Translations under genes and position numbers: made by a program
Source: Limimaricola litoreus
Lineage (GTDB): Bacteria > Pseudomonadota > Alphaproteobacteria > Rhodobacterales > Rhodobacteraceae
Direction: 5' to 3'
Length of the DNA: 44,895 nt
Assembly (NCBI RefSeq): GCF_024159025.1
Contig: NZ_JAMYXC010000217.1
Location: forward strand, 1 to 44,895
Shown: piece by piece, positions 34,311 to 42,662 of the stretch
Position numbering within the stretch: position 1 is the stretch's first letter
How the letters are laid out: each line of letters starts with the position of its first letter
The notes under the pieces: generated by a model
The model's database searches: none
The model's input: the letters and a program-made list of their open reading frames with translations, nothing else
What the model was told of the DNA's origin: nothing

Positions 34311-35123
34311 CTAGCGATATACTTCGTCTTCGGTCGGAAAGGCGCGGGATTTCACGTCCTCGGCGTAGCGCTTGACCGAATCCTCGATCATCGGGCCGAG
34401 CTGGCCGTAGACCTTGACGAACTTCGGCGTCCAGGGGTTGAGGCCCAACATGTCCTCGAGCACGAGGATCTGCCCGTCGCACTCGGCGCTGGCGCCGATG
34501 CCGATGGTGGGGATGTCCACGGCCTTGGTGATCTTGGCCGCCAGCGGCTCAACCATGCCTTCGAGCACCACCGCGAAGGCGCCGGCTTCGGTCACGGCGC
34601 GCGCGTCTTCGAGATGTGCCTCCCAAGTGTCCTCGTTGCGGCCCTGGGTCTTGAAGCCGCCCATGACATGGCTCGATTGCGGGGTCAGGCCGATATGCGC
34701 CATCACCGGGATGCCGCGCTCGGTCAGGAAGCGGATCGTCTCGGCCATGCGCGCCCCGCCCTCGAGCTTGACCGCGCCGCATTGCGTCTCCTTCATGATC
34801 TGCGCCGCGTTGCGGAAGGCCATGGCGGGGCTTTCCTCGTAGCTGCCGAAGGGCATGTCGACCACGATCAGCGCTCGCTTGGTGCCGCGCACCACGGCGC
34901 GACCGTGCATGATCATCAAATCGAGCGAGACGCCGACCGTGCTTTCCATGCCGTGCATCACCATGCCGAGGCTGTCGCCGACGAGGATGAAATCGGCGTA
35001 GCGGTCGACGATGGCGGCGGTGTGCGCGTGATAGGATGTCAGCGACACGATCGGCTCGCCGCCCTTGCGGCGCGCGATCTGCGGAACGGTGACGCGGCGG
35101 ATGGTTTCGGTCTGGCTGCTCAC
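34311..35123 (-). CDS. panB: 3-methyl-2-oxobutanoate hydroxymethyltransferase PanB
   Basis: First committed enzyme of pantothenate synthesis, forming ketopantoate from 2-oxoisovalerate and methylene-THF; 270 residues. Family segments are [33 protein letters not shown] (metal-binding Asp), [75 protein letters not shown] and [18 protein letters not shown]. The GTG start at 35123 overlaps the panC stop (GTGA); the longer open frame upstream is shadow within panC. Cotranscribed with panC. Confidence 0.96.
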   Translation of the reverse strand: MSSQTETIRRVTVPQIARRKGGEPIVSLTSYHAHTAAIVDRYADFILVGDSLGMVMHGMESTVGVSLDLMIMHGRAVVRGTKRALIVVDMPFGSYEESPAMAFRNAAQIMKETQCGAVKLEGGARMAETIRFLTERGIPVMAHIGLTPQSSHVMGGFKTQGRNEDTWEAHLEDARAVTEAGAFAVVLEGMVEPLAAKITKAVDIPTIGIGASAECDGQILVLEDMLGLNPWTPKFVKVYGQLGPMIEDSVKRYAEDVKSRAFPTEDEVYR

Positions 35124-35977
35124 GGGGTGATCTCCCTTTGATCGATCAAGAGGACCTCGCCGAACTGGGCCGAGATCATGATGGCTAGGGGCTCCGACAG
35201 CGACGCGTCGGGCGATTGGCGCAGCGGCGCAAGGCTTTCGGGCGCGACGATGTCGAGCCCGGTGAGCCGGGCGCGCGGCTCGTCGGCGATGCATGCCCGG
35301 ATCGCGGCCTCGATCTGCGCAGGGCTGGCGCGCTCCATTGCCATCCGCTCGGCCCGGTCGAGCGCGCGGCTCAGGCACAGGGCGGCGACGCGGTCCTGCG
35401 CCGTCAGGCGGGCGTTGCGCGACGACATGGCGAGCCCGTCTTCCTCGCGCAGCGTCGGCACGCCGTGGATCTCGATGCCCATGTGCAGGTCGCGCGCCAT
35501 GCGGCGGATCACCTGCAGCTGCTGGTAATCCTTTTCGCCGAAATAGGCGGCGTCGGGGCGGGTGATGTTGAACAGCTTGGTGACGACGGTGGCGACGCCC
35601 CGGAAATGACCGGGTCGCACCGCGCCGTGCAGCCGCACGGCGAGGTCGCGCGTCTCGACGATGGTCTCGTCGCCTTGCGGATAGATCTCGTCCGCGCGCG
35701 GGATCAGCACCGCGTCGCAGCCCACCGCCTCCAGCATCTCAAGATCGGCCTCCTCGCTGCGCGGGTAGGTTTCGAGATCCTTCGGATCGCCGAACTGGGT
35801 CGGGTTGACGAAGATCGTCGCGACCACCCGGTCGTGATCGCGGCGGGCCGTCGCCACGAGGCTCATGTGGCCCGCGTGCAGCGCACCCATGGTGGTCACC
35901 AGCCCGACGCTCTCGCCGGCGGCGCGAAACCCCGCGACCGCGTCGCGGATGGCGGCGATGGAGCGGCAGAGCTGCAT
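35120..35977 (-). CDS. panC: Pantothenate synthetase PanC
   Basis: Ligates pantoate and beta-alanine using ATP; 285 residues. Nucleotidyltransferase signature [18 protein letters not shown] (HxGH type) near residue 28, [20 protein letters not shown] near 52, [19 protein letters not shown] near 120, [19 protein letters not shown] near 142, and the second motif [10 protein letters not shown] near 185. ATG 35977 is preceded by GGGAGG. Followed by panB with a 4-base overlap. Confidence 0.97.
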   Translation of the reverse strand: MQLCRSIAAIRDAVAGFRAAGESVGLVTTMGALHAGHMSLVATARRDHDRVVATIFVNPTQFGDPKDLETYPRSEEADLEMLEAVGCDAVLIPRADEIYPQGDETIVETRDLAVRLHGAVRPGHFRGVATVVTKLFNITRPDAAYFGEKDYQQLQVIRRMARDLHMGIEIHGVPTLREEDGLAMSSRNARLTAQDRVAALCLSRALDRAERMAMERASPAQIEAAIRACIADEPRARLTGLDIVAPESLAPLRQSPDASLSEPLAIMISAQFGEVLLIDQREITP

Positions 35978-36034
35978 GATGTCCTCCCAGACGTTGGAGG
36001 TCTTTTACGGGGGGGCGGGGGGCTTCACAACCGC

Positions 36035-36682
36035 TCAGGACACGGGCGGCCAGGCCTTGGGGAAGGTCGCGGGCAGGGGGCCGTCTTCGAGCAGTTCGGC
36101 ATAGCTCTCGATCGAATGGCCCTCCTCGACCTCGCCCACGGGCGGGCTCAGCCAATGCACCGAGCCGATGTGCCGGAACCCCAGAAAGCGCGGCGGCAAA
36201 TGACACAGCGTGTCGTCGGTGCGGCAGATGTTGAGCACGAAACCCTCGCGGCCGAAATGCGCGGGCCCCAGATGCGTGCGCGGGCTGCCGAAGGCCAGGC
36301 TCGGCACGCCGAGAGAGCCGCCGACGATCTGCGCCGAAGCGCCGCCCAGCGAATGGCCGATGATGAAGGACGGCTTCTGCGGCTTGGCAAAGGCATAGAC
36401 GATCTGCGCGTGTTCGAGAAAGCCCGCGTGCCAGATCGCGCCGCTGTCGCCCGGCGCCATGCGAAAACCATGCGCATCGGGGGCGCGGTCGTGGATGAAG
36501 TCGAAGTTGAATTCGAACCAGTCCGAGAACTCGTTGGTGCCGGCGATGTAGAGGATGCCGCGTTTCAGCATCGCCGCCTGCACGCCGCGCAGGTCGATGG
36601 TCTCGACCACGTCGGGCCCCTCGATCCCGCCATTCATGCCGTCGATGATCCGTGCCGCCTCGGCGACGTCGAGCGTCTTCAT
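36035..36682 (-). CDS. Class 3-type lipase / alpha-beta hydrolase
   Basis: 215-residue alpha/beta hydrolase resembling the lipase class 3 family. The nucleophile elbow is IIGHSLGGASAQIV near residue 107. The fold is supported by LYIAGTNEFSDWFEFNFDF near 44 and HAGFLEHAQIVYAFAK near 85. The likely aspartate lies in CRTDDTLCHLPP and the likely histidine in GHSIESYAELLED. No signal peptide, so probably intracellular; the true substrate is unknown. GGGAGG lies well placed before ATG 36682. It is 57 bp upstream of panC on the same strand. Confidence 0.8.
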   Translation of the reverse strand: MKTLDVAEAARIIDGMNGGIEGPDVVETIDLRGVQAAMLKRGILYIAGTNEFSDWFEFNFDFIHDRAPDAHGFRMAPGDSGAIWHAGFLEHAQIVYAFAKPQKPSFIIGHSLGGASAQIVGGSLGVPSLAFGSPRTHLGPAHFGREGFVLNICRTDDTLCHLPPRFLGFRHIGSVHWLSPPVGEVEEGHSIESYAELLEDGPLPATFPKAWPPVS

Positions 36683-36869
36683 GGCGTTCCCTCCCTTGGC
36701 ATCCACGCGGAAGATGCCTCCATTGGAGGCCGAGCCGCGCCTGTCTGTCCAGAGATTCCGGGCGCTGGCGTGATGCTTGTCGCATTCGGCGCGCGAGGTG
36801 TCGCCGGGCTTCGCACCCCCGCGCGGATTCGCGCGATGGTGCGGACAAGGCCAGCCCGGAGTGCGCGCG

Positions 36870-39368
36870 ATGAAGACCCATGTGAAAGCCCTTGTCGTCG
36901 GCGGTGGCGCCGTCGGCACCTCGATTGCCTATCACCTCGCGAAGGCAGGCTGGCAGGACGTCATGCTGCTGGAGCGCGACGAGCTGACCTCGGGCTCGAC
37001 ATGGCACGCCGCCGGCCTCCTGCCCTATTTCAACATGTCCTATGCCACGACATGGATCCACGACCACTCGATCAAGTTCTACAAGACGCTGGAGCAGGAG
37101 ACCGGGCTCGACGCGGGCTTCTTCGTCGTGGGCAACCTGCGCATGGCGCAGTCCAAGGCGCGCATGGACGAATACATGCTCTATGCCTCGACCGCCGAGA
37201 CGGTGGGCGTGCCGTTCGAGTGGATGACGCCCGCGCAGATCAAGGAACGCTGGCCGCTGGTGCGCACGGACGATCTCGAAGGCGCGATTTTCCACCCCAC
37301 AGATGGCTACATCAACCCCGCCGACGTCACCATGGCGATGGCCAAGGGCGCGCGGCAGCGCGGCGTGACGATCGAGCGCAAGTGGCAGGTCGATGGCTAC
37401 GATTGGACCGGCTCGGAATGGCGCGTGACGGTGACGAAGATGGTCGAGAAGGGCGGCAACCTCGTCCCTTCCGACGAGCAGACCGTCATCACCGCCGAGC
37501 ATGTCGTCACCGCCACCGGCAACCATGCGCAGCGCACGGCGCGGCTTCTGGGGATCAAGATCCCGGCGATCCCGGTCGAGCACCAGTTCATCGTCACCGA
37601 GCCCGACCCGGCGCTGGTCGAGTGGCGCAAGACCAACGAGCAGCATCCCGTTCTGCGCGACGCCGACGCCAAGTGGTACGTGCGCGAGGAGCGCGGCGGC
37701 TGGATTCTCGGGCCCTACGAGCGCAATGCCCCCGCGCGCTTCCCCTACGGCGTGCCCGACAGCTTCCGCGCCGATCTGTTCCCGCTCGATCTCGACCGGA
37801 TCGAGGAGGAATACATGTCGATGATCCACCGCATTCCGTCCTCGGAAGAGGTGGGGCTGAAGGACGATTTCAACGGACCCATCTGCTACACCCCCGACGG
37901 CAACCCGCTGATCGGCCCCGCACCCGGCCTGCGCAACATGTGGCTGGCGGAGGGCTTTTCCTTCGGCATCACCGCGGCGGGCGGGGCGGGGCATTACCTT
38001 GCGCAGCTGATGGTCGAGGGCGAGGCCGAGATCGACATGGCGAGCCTCGACCCCAAGCGGTTCGGCGACTGGATGACCACCGATTACGCCGTGGCCAAGA
38101 ACGAGGAGGCCTACGAGCATGTCTACATCCTGCACCATCCCGACGAGGAGCGCCCCGCCGCGCGGCCCTTGCGCACCTCGCCCGCCTATGACCGGCAAAA
38201 GGAGAAGGGCGCGCAGTTCGGCGTCGTGAACGGCTGGGAGCGGCCGAACTATTACGGGCCGGTGGGCGCGCCCGAGAGCTTCGACCACGACACCCGCTCG
38301 TTCCGGCGGGGCGGCTGGTGGGAATATGCGGCCGATGAGGCGCGCGCGATCCGCGAGGGCGTCGGGCTGATCGACGCCACGGCCTTTACCAAGCACGAGG
38401 TGAAGGGCTCGGGCGCCGCCGCCTTCCTCGACTGGTTCACCACCAACAAGCTGCCGAAAGTGGGCCGCATCAACCTCACCTACGCGCTGACCGATGCGGG
38501 CACGACGCGCACCGAATACACCATCGTGCGGCTGGCCGAGGACCGATTCTACCTCGTCTCGGCAGGCGCCTGGAGCGCCTATGACGCCGATTTCCTGCGC
38601 AAGGCGGTGGAGGACAAGGAGGCCGAGTTCGGCCGGATCGAGGTGCAGGACGTGACCACGCAATGGGGCGTCCTTGCCATTGCGGGCCCGCGCGCACGCG
38701 AGGTGCTCAACCGGCTGGTGCGCGACGCCGATTCGGCCACCGTGCTGTCCAACAAGCGCTTTCCGTGGCTGTCATACCGCGAGATCGAGCTTGGCATGGT
38801 GCCGGTGCGGGCGTTGCGCGTGGCCTATACCGGCGAACTGGGCTGGGAGTTGCACCATCCGATCGAGATGCAGAACCACCTGTGGGACAAGCTCATTGAG
38901 GCGGGCGAGCCCTCCGGCCTGAAGCTCGTGGGCGCGCGCGCCCAGAACTGGCTCAGGCAGGAGAAATCCTACCGCGCCTTCGGCACCGAGCTGGGCCGCG
39001 ACGCGACGCCGCTGGAGGCCGGTCTCGACCGCTTCGTGGATCTGTCCAAGGAATTCCACGGCAAGGCGGCGATGGAGGCCATAGGCATCCGCTCGAAATG
39101 CGTGACGCTTCTGATCGACGGGCCGCAGGACGCGGACCCCTGGGGTCGCGAGGCGCTCTATGCGGGCGGGGAAAAGGTCGGGCGGCTGACCTCGGGCGGC
39201 TGGTCGGCGGGTTTCGGCAAGTCCATCGGCATGGGCTATGTGCGCCCCGATCTCGCCGCCCCGGGCACGAAGCTCAAGGTCCGGATGTTCCGCGAGCTGT
39301 GGGATGCCGAGGTGACCGAAGACAGCCCCTATGATCCGAAGAACGCCACGATCCGGGCGGATGGCTGA
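36870..39368 (+). CDS. FAD-dependent oxidoreductase with GcvT-type C-terminus (dimethylglycine/sarcosine dehydrogenase family)
   Basis: 832-residue fusion. The N-terminal DAO-type FAD domain has the dinucleotide loop VVGGGAVGTSIAYHLAKAG (residues 9-27) and GSTWHAAGL, where His46 is the expected site of covalent FAD linkage. An FAO_M-like linker follows. The C-terminal half is a folate-binding aminomethyltransferase (GcvT) domain: TEYTIVRLAEDRFYLVSAG, VLAIAGPRAREVLNRLV, LRVAYTGELGWELHHP, then GRLTSGGWSAGFGKSIGMGY. Oxidative N-demethylation feeding methylene-THF is the expected role, with dimethylglycine, sarcosine or a related N-methyl compound as substrate. The precise substrate cannot be read from sequence. 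ATG 36870 has CCGGAG upstream. Confidence 0.87.
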   Translation: MKTHVKALVVGGGAVGTSIAYHLAKAGWQDVMLLERDELTSGSTWHAAGLLPYFNMSYATTWIHDHSIKFYKTLEQETGLDAGFFVVGNLRMAQSKARMDEYMLYASTAETVGVPFEWMTPAQIKERWPLVRTDDLEGAIFHPTDGYINPADVTMAMAKGARQRGVTIERKWQVDGYDWTGSEWRVTVTKMVEKGGNLVPSDEQTVITAEHVVTATGNHAQRTARLLGIKIPAIPVEHQFIVTEPDPALVEWRKTNEQHPVLRDADAKWYVREERGGWILGPYERNAPARFPYGVPDSFRADLFPLDLDRIEEEYMSMIHRIPSSEEVGLKDDFNGPICYTPDGNPLIGPAPGLRNMWLAEGFSFGITAAGGAGHYLAQLMVEGEAEIDMASLDPKRFGDWMTTDYAVAKNEEAYEHVYILHHPDEERPAARPLRTSPAYDRQKEKGAQFGVVNGWERPNYYGPVGAPESFDHDTRSFRRGGWWEYAADEARAIREGVGLIDATAFTKHEVKGSGAAAFLDWFTTNKLPKVGRINLTYALTDAGTTRTEYTIVRLAEDRFYLVSAGAWSAYDADFLRKAVEDKEAEFGRIEVQDVTTQWGVLAIAGPRAREVLNRLVRDADSATVLSNKRFPWLSYREIELGMVPVRALRVAYTGELGWELHHPIEMQNHLWDKLIEAGEPSGLKLVGARAQNWLRQEKSYRAFGTELGRDATPLEAGLDRFVDLSKEFHGKAAMEAIGIRSKCVTLLIDGPQDADPWGREALYAGGEKVGRLTSGGWSAGFGKSIGMGYVRPDLAAPGTKLKVRMFRELWDAEVTEDSPYDPKNATIRADG

Positions 39369-39455
39369 GCGCCAAGAATCCGCATCGTCAGGGAAGTGTC
39401 CCGCGGAAAGGGCCGGGCGCTTCGGAACCCGCGCTCAACCCCGCGGTAGAAAGCA

Positions 39456-39484
39456 GGAAAGGCCCGCCAATGGCGGGCCTTTCC
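39456..39484. terminator. Bidirectional terminator between the dehydrogenase and BMP genes
   Basis: GGAAAGGCCCGCCA at 39456-39469 and its perfect complement at 39471-39484, nearly continuous, so the real loop is formed by the inner bases. It lies between two convergent genes. Confidence 0.85.
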
Positions 39485-39503
39485 CATGTCGCGGTCGCGC
39501 GGC

Positions 39504-40580
39504 TTACTGCGGGATCTCGCCCTTGAGGCCTTCGACGTAGAAGTTCATCCCCGCCAGCGTCTCGTCATCGGCGGTCTCGCCCTCGGCCAGCCATGCCGAA
39601 CCGTCCTGCTTGTTGATCGGGCCGGTGAAGGGGTGCACCTCGCCCGCGGCGATCTTGTCCTTCAGCTCCAGCGCCGCCTGCTTGACCTCGGCGGGCACGG
39701 CTTCGGTGATCTCGCCGATCTCGACCATGCCGCTGTCGATGCCGCCCCAGGTGTCCTGCGACTCCCAGCTGCCGTCCATCACCGCGCCGACGCGGTCGAT
39801 GTAGTACTGGTTCCAGTTGTCGATGATCGAGCTGACGCGCGGCTCGGGCGCGTAGTCGAGCATGTCGGAGGCCTGGCCGAAGGTGATGACGTCGCCCGCC
39901 TCCTGCGCCGCGGCTTGCGGTGCGGTGGAATCGGTGTGCTGCAGGATCACGTCGGCGCCCGCGTCGATCAGCGCCTTGGCGGCCTCGGCCTCTTTCGCCG
40001 GGTCGAACCAGGTGTAGGCCCAGACCACGCGGAACTCGACCTCGGGGTTCACCTTCTTGGCCTGCAGGTAGGCGGCGTTGATGCCGCGGATCACCTCGGG
40101 GATGGGGTAGGAGCCGATGTAGCCGATGATGTTGCTCTCGGTCATCTCGCCCGCGATCAGCCCCTGCACCGCGCGGCCCTCGTAGAAGCGGGCGGAGTAG
40201 GTCGAGACGTTGTCGGCGCGCTGGTAACCGGTGGCGTGCTCGAACTTCACGTCGGGAAACTTCTGGGCGGCGTTCATCGTCGCCTCCATGAAGCCGAAGG
40301 AGGTGGTGAAGATCATGTCTGCGCCCTGCAGCGCCATCTGCGTCAGCACGCGCTCGGCGTCGGGGCCCTCGGGGACGCTTTCGACATAGACCGTCTCGAC
40401 CTTGTCGCCGAACTCCTCCTCGACCGCGAGGCGGCCCTGGTCATGCTGGTAGGACCAGCCGAGATCGCCGATCGGGCCGACGTAGATGAAGCCCACCTTG
40501 GTCTTGTCGTCCTGCGCCATCGCCCCGGTGGCGAGGCCCATGGCGGCGGTGGCACCCAGAAGCACTGTCTTGAAGGTCAT
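39504..40580 (-). CDS. BMP family ABC transporter substrate-binding protein
   Basis: Periplasmic binding protein of the BMP/PnrA family, 358 residues, which typically binds purine nucleosides. Signal peptide MTFKTVLLGATAAMGLATGA with cleavage near AMAQ; there is no lipobox cysteine. Core segments are VGFIYVGPIGDLGWSYQHDQ at the N-terminus, ADMIFTTSFGFMEATMNAAQ near 105, GRAVQGLIAGEMTESNIIGY near 145, VIRGINAAYLQAKKVNPEVE, and GADVILQHTDSTAPQAAAQE near 225. AGGGAA lies upstream of ATG 40580. It is the last gene of the xdhC-ATPase-permease-permease-BMP cluster, 32 bp after the second permease. Confidence 0.92.
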   Translation of the reverse strand: MTFKTVLLGATAAMGLATGAMAQDDKTKVGFIYVGPIGDLGWSYQHDQGRLAVEEEFGDKVETVYVESVPEGPDAERVLTQMALQGADMIFTTSFGFMEATMNAAQKFPDVKFEHATGYQRADNVSTYSARFYEGRAVQGLIAGEMTESNIIGYIGSYPIPEVIRGINAAYLQAKKVNPEVEFRVVWAYTWFDPAKEAEAAKALIDAGADVILQHTDSTAPQAAAQEAGDVITFGQASDMLDYAPEPRVSSIIDNWNQYYIDRVGAVMDGSWESQDTWGGIDSGMVEIGEITEAVPAEVKQAALELKDKIAAGEVHPFTGPINKQDGSAWLAEGETADDETLAGMNFYVEGLKGEIPQ

Positions 40581-40612
40581 GTCGTTGTTCCCTGTTGGTG
40601 GTGTCTTCCGCC

Positions 40613-41524
40613 TCAGCTCGAGGCGTGGAAGGGGCGGCCGAGCGAGCCGGGGGCACGCCCCGCCCGCAGGATGACGAGAACGAGGATGGTCGCCAGATAG
40701 GGCGCCATCTGCAGGTATTCGATCGGGATCTGCACGCCGCCCGAGGCCTGCAGCGCCAGCTGCAGCGCCGTGGCGCCGCCGAAGAGCCATGCGCCCAGCA
40801 CCAGCCGCCCGGGCCGCCAGCTGGCGAAGACCACGATGGCGAGCGCGATCCAGCCCGCGCCCGCGGTCATGCCTTCGGTCCATTGCGGCACGCGCACGAG
40901 GCTCAGATAGGCGCCCCCGAGCCCCGCACAGGCGCCGCCGAAGGCGATCGCCATGAGCCGCACGCGCACGACCTTGTAGCCCAGCGCATGGGCGGCGTCG
41001 TGGTTTTCGCCCACCGCGCGCAGCACCCGGCCCGCGCGCGTGCGGTTGAGAAACAGCCAGACGCCCAGCACGATGGCCAGCGCGAGATAGACGATGATAT
41101 CGTGGCGAAACAGGATCGGGCCGAGCACGGGGATGTCGCGCAGCAGCGGCAGGTAGAGGTCGGGCACGGCGGGGCCCTTCACGCCGATGTAGCCCTGGCC
41201 CATCAGCGCCGAGAGGCCAAGGCCGAACAGCGTCAGCGCGAGGCCGGTGGCCACCTGGTTCGACAGGAAAAGCTGCGTCAGGATACCGAAGATCATCGAC
41301 AAAAGCGCGCCGCCCAGCGCAGCACCCGCAAAGCCGAGCCAGGGCGAGCCTGTCATGGTCGCCACGACGAAGCCGCAGACCGCGCCGGTGATCATCATCC
41401 CCTCGACCCCGAGGTTCAGCACGCCCGCGCGCTCGACCACCAGCTCGCCGATGGCGGCGAGGAGGATCGGGGTGGAGACGATGATGATCGCGGTGAGAAG
41501 CAGGATCGGGTCGATGTTGCTCAT
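40613..41524 (-). CDS. ABC transporter permease (BMP/nucleoside type), second subunit
   Basis: Inner-membrane permease of 303 residues with about eight to nine hydrophobic segments, of the branched-chain/nucleoside class. ERAGVLNLGVEGMMITGAVC near residue 30 is the family hallmark (NLGxEG). FLNRTRAGRVLRAVGENHDA near 155 is the cytoplasmic coupling loop that contacts the ATPase, and GGAYLSLVRVPQWTEGMTAG follows. The start overlaps the stop of the first permease (ATGA at 41521-41524). Resembles YufQ/NupQ. Confidence 0.92.
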   Translation of the reverse strand: MSNIDPILLLTAIIIVSTPILLAAIGELVVERAGVLNLGVEGMMITGAVCGFVVATMTGSPWLGFAGAALGGALLSMIFGILTQLFLSNQVATGLALTLFGLGLSALMGQGYIGVKGPAVPDLYLPLLRDIPVLGPILFRHDIIVYLALAIVLGVWLFLNRTRAGRVLRAVGENHDAAHALGYKVVRVRLMAIAFGGACAGLGGAYLSLVRVPQWTEGMTAGAGWIALAIVVFASWRPGRLVLGAWLFGGATALQLALQASGGVQIPIEYLQMAPYLATILVLVILRAGRAPGSLGRPFHASS

Positions 41525-42603
41525 GCCACGACCCTCCGGCCCATGCGGAAGCGGAAGGCCGTCAGCACGTCGACCGCGAGCAGGAAGAACAGCAGCATGC
41601 CTTGGAACATCTGTATCGCCGCGAGGGGCAGGTTCATCTGCAGCTGCGCCAGCTCGCCACCGATGTAGGTCAGCGCCATCAGCAGCCCCGCCAGCAGGAT
41701 GCCGATCGGGTTCAGCCGTCCGAGAAAGGCCACGATGATCGCGGTGAAGCCGTAGCCCACGTTGAAATCGATGCCGAGGCGGCCCGCGGGGCCGGCGACC
41801 TCGAACATGCCCGCGAGGCCCGCAAGGCCGCCCGAGATGCCCATGCAGACGACGATGAGCCAGCCCGGGTTGACCCCGCCGAAAACGGCGGCGCGTGGGC
41901 TTTGCCCGGCAAGGCGGACGCGAAAGCCGAGCTGGTGACGGGTCATGACGACCTGTCCGACGATGACGGCGATCAGCGCCAGCGCCACGCCCCAATGCAG
42001 GCCGGTGCCGGGGATGAGGTCGAGATTGGCAGCCGACGGGTATTGCGCGAGGTTGCGCGAGCCGGGAAAGCCCATGCCCTCGGGGTTGCGCAGCAGGCCC
42101 AGCGCCATGGAGGCGAGAAGCGCCTCGGCCACATAGACCAGCATCAAGGAGACCAGCACCTCGTTGGTGCCGAAGCGGACCTTGAGCAGCGCCGGGATCA
42201 TCGCCCAGAGGATGCCGCCCAGCGCACCCGCCAGTATCATCGCCGGAAAGACCAGCCAGCTCTCGGCGGGGTAGAAGGCGAGCCCGGTGGCGGCGGCGAA
42301 GATCGCGCCGAGGATGTATTGCCCCTCGGCCCCGATGTTCCAGATGCCGGCTCGGAACCCGAGGGAGAGGCCGATGGCAATGAGGATGAGCGGCCCGGCC
42401 TTCACCAGAAGCTGGGGGCGCGAATAGGAGGCGAAATCGCCGAAGAGCGGATCCCAGAAGATGGTGCGGATCGCCTCGACCGGGTCCTTGCCCAGCACGG
42501 CGAACATCAGCCCGCCCGCCAGCATGGTCAGCGCCACCGCGACGAAGGGCGTGGCGATGGTCCAGGCACGGGACGGCTCCGGGCGGCGTTCGAGCCGGAT
42601 CAC
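41521..42603 (-). CDS. ABC transporter permease (BMP/nucleoside type), first subunit
   Basis: Permease of 360 residues with about ten hydrophobic segments. AGIWNIGAEGQYILGAIFAA near residue 85 is the hallmark NIGxEG motif, and VRLAGQSPRAAVFGGVNPGW near 230 is the coupling region. LLAGLLMALTYIGGELAQLQ closes the membrane core. Resembles YufP/NupP. The start is GTG at 42603, 59 bp downstream of the ATPase stop. Repeat copy E lies in that gap, so unlike the other junctions of this operon it is not overlapping. Confidence 0.92.
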   Translation of the reverse strand: MIRLERRPEPSRAWTIATPFVAVALTMLAGGLMFAVLGKDPVEAIRTIFWDPLFGDFASYSRPQLLVKAGPLILIAIGLSLGFRAGIWNIGAEGQYILGAIFAAATGLAFYPAESWLVFPAMILAGALGGILWAMIPALLKVRFGTNEVLVSLMLVYVAEALLASMALGLLRNPEGMGFPGSRNLAQYPSAANLDLIPGTGLHWGVALALIAVIVGQVVMTRHQLGFRVRLAGQSPRAAVFGGVNPGWLIVVCMGISGGLAGLAGMFEVAGPAGRLGIDFNVGYGFTAIIVAFLGRLNPIGILLAGLLMALTYIGGELAQLQMNLPLAAIQMFQGMLLFFLLAVDVLTAFRFRMGRRVVA

Positions 42604-42633
42604 GTGGCGGTCCCCGGGGCGCGCGGCCCCTCG

Positions 42634-42654
42634 TTCATCTTTCCCGAAATACGC
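42634..42654 (+). repeat. Dispersed 21-bp repeat, copy E
   Basis: TTCATCTTTC-CCG-AAATACGC, between the ABC ATPase stop (42663) and permease start (42603). A GC hairpin GGGGC (42616-42620) / GCCCC (42626-42630) lies three bases from its TTCATC end, as with copies A to C. Confidence 0.85.
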
Positions 42655-42662
42655 AAGATCCC

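Noticed and set aside
35216-38663. Very long open frames on both strands (nearly 1000 codons each) through the panC, lipase and dehydrogenase region
   Set aside because: They are antisense or out-of-frame shadows of well-recognised genes, a usual effect of high GC; their translations are low-complexity and cross several real gene boundaries.
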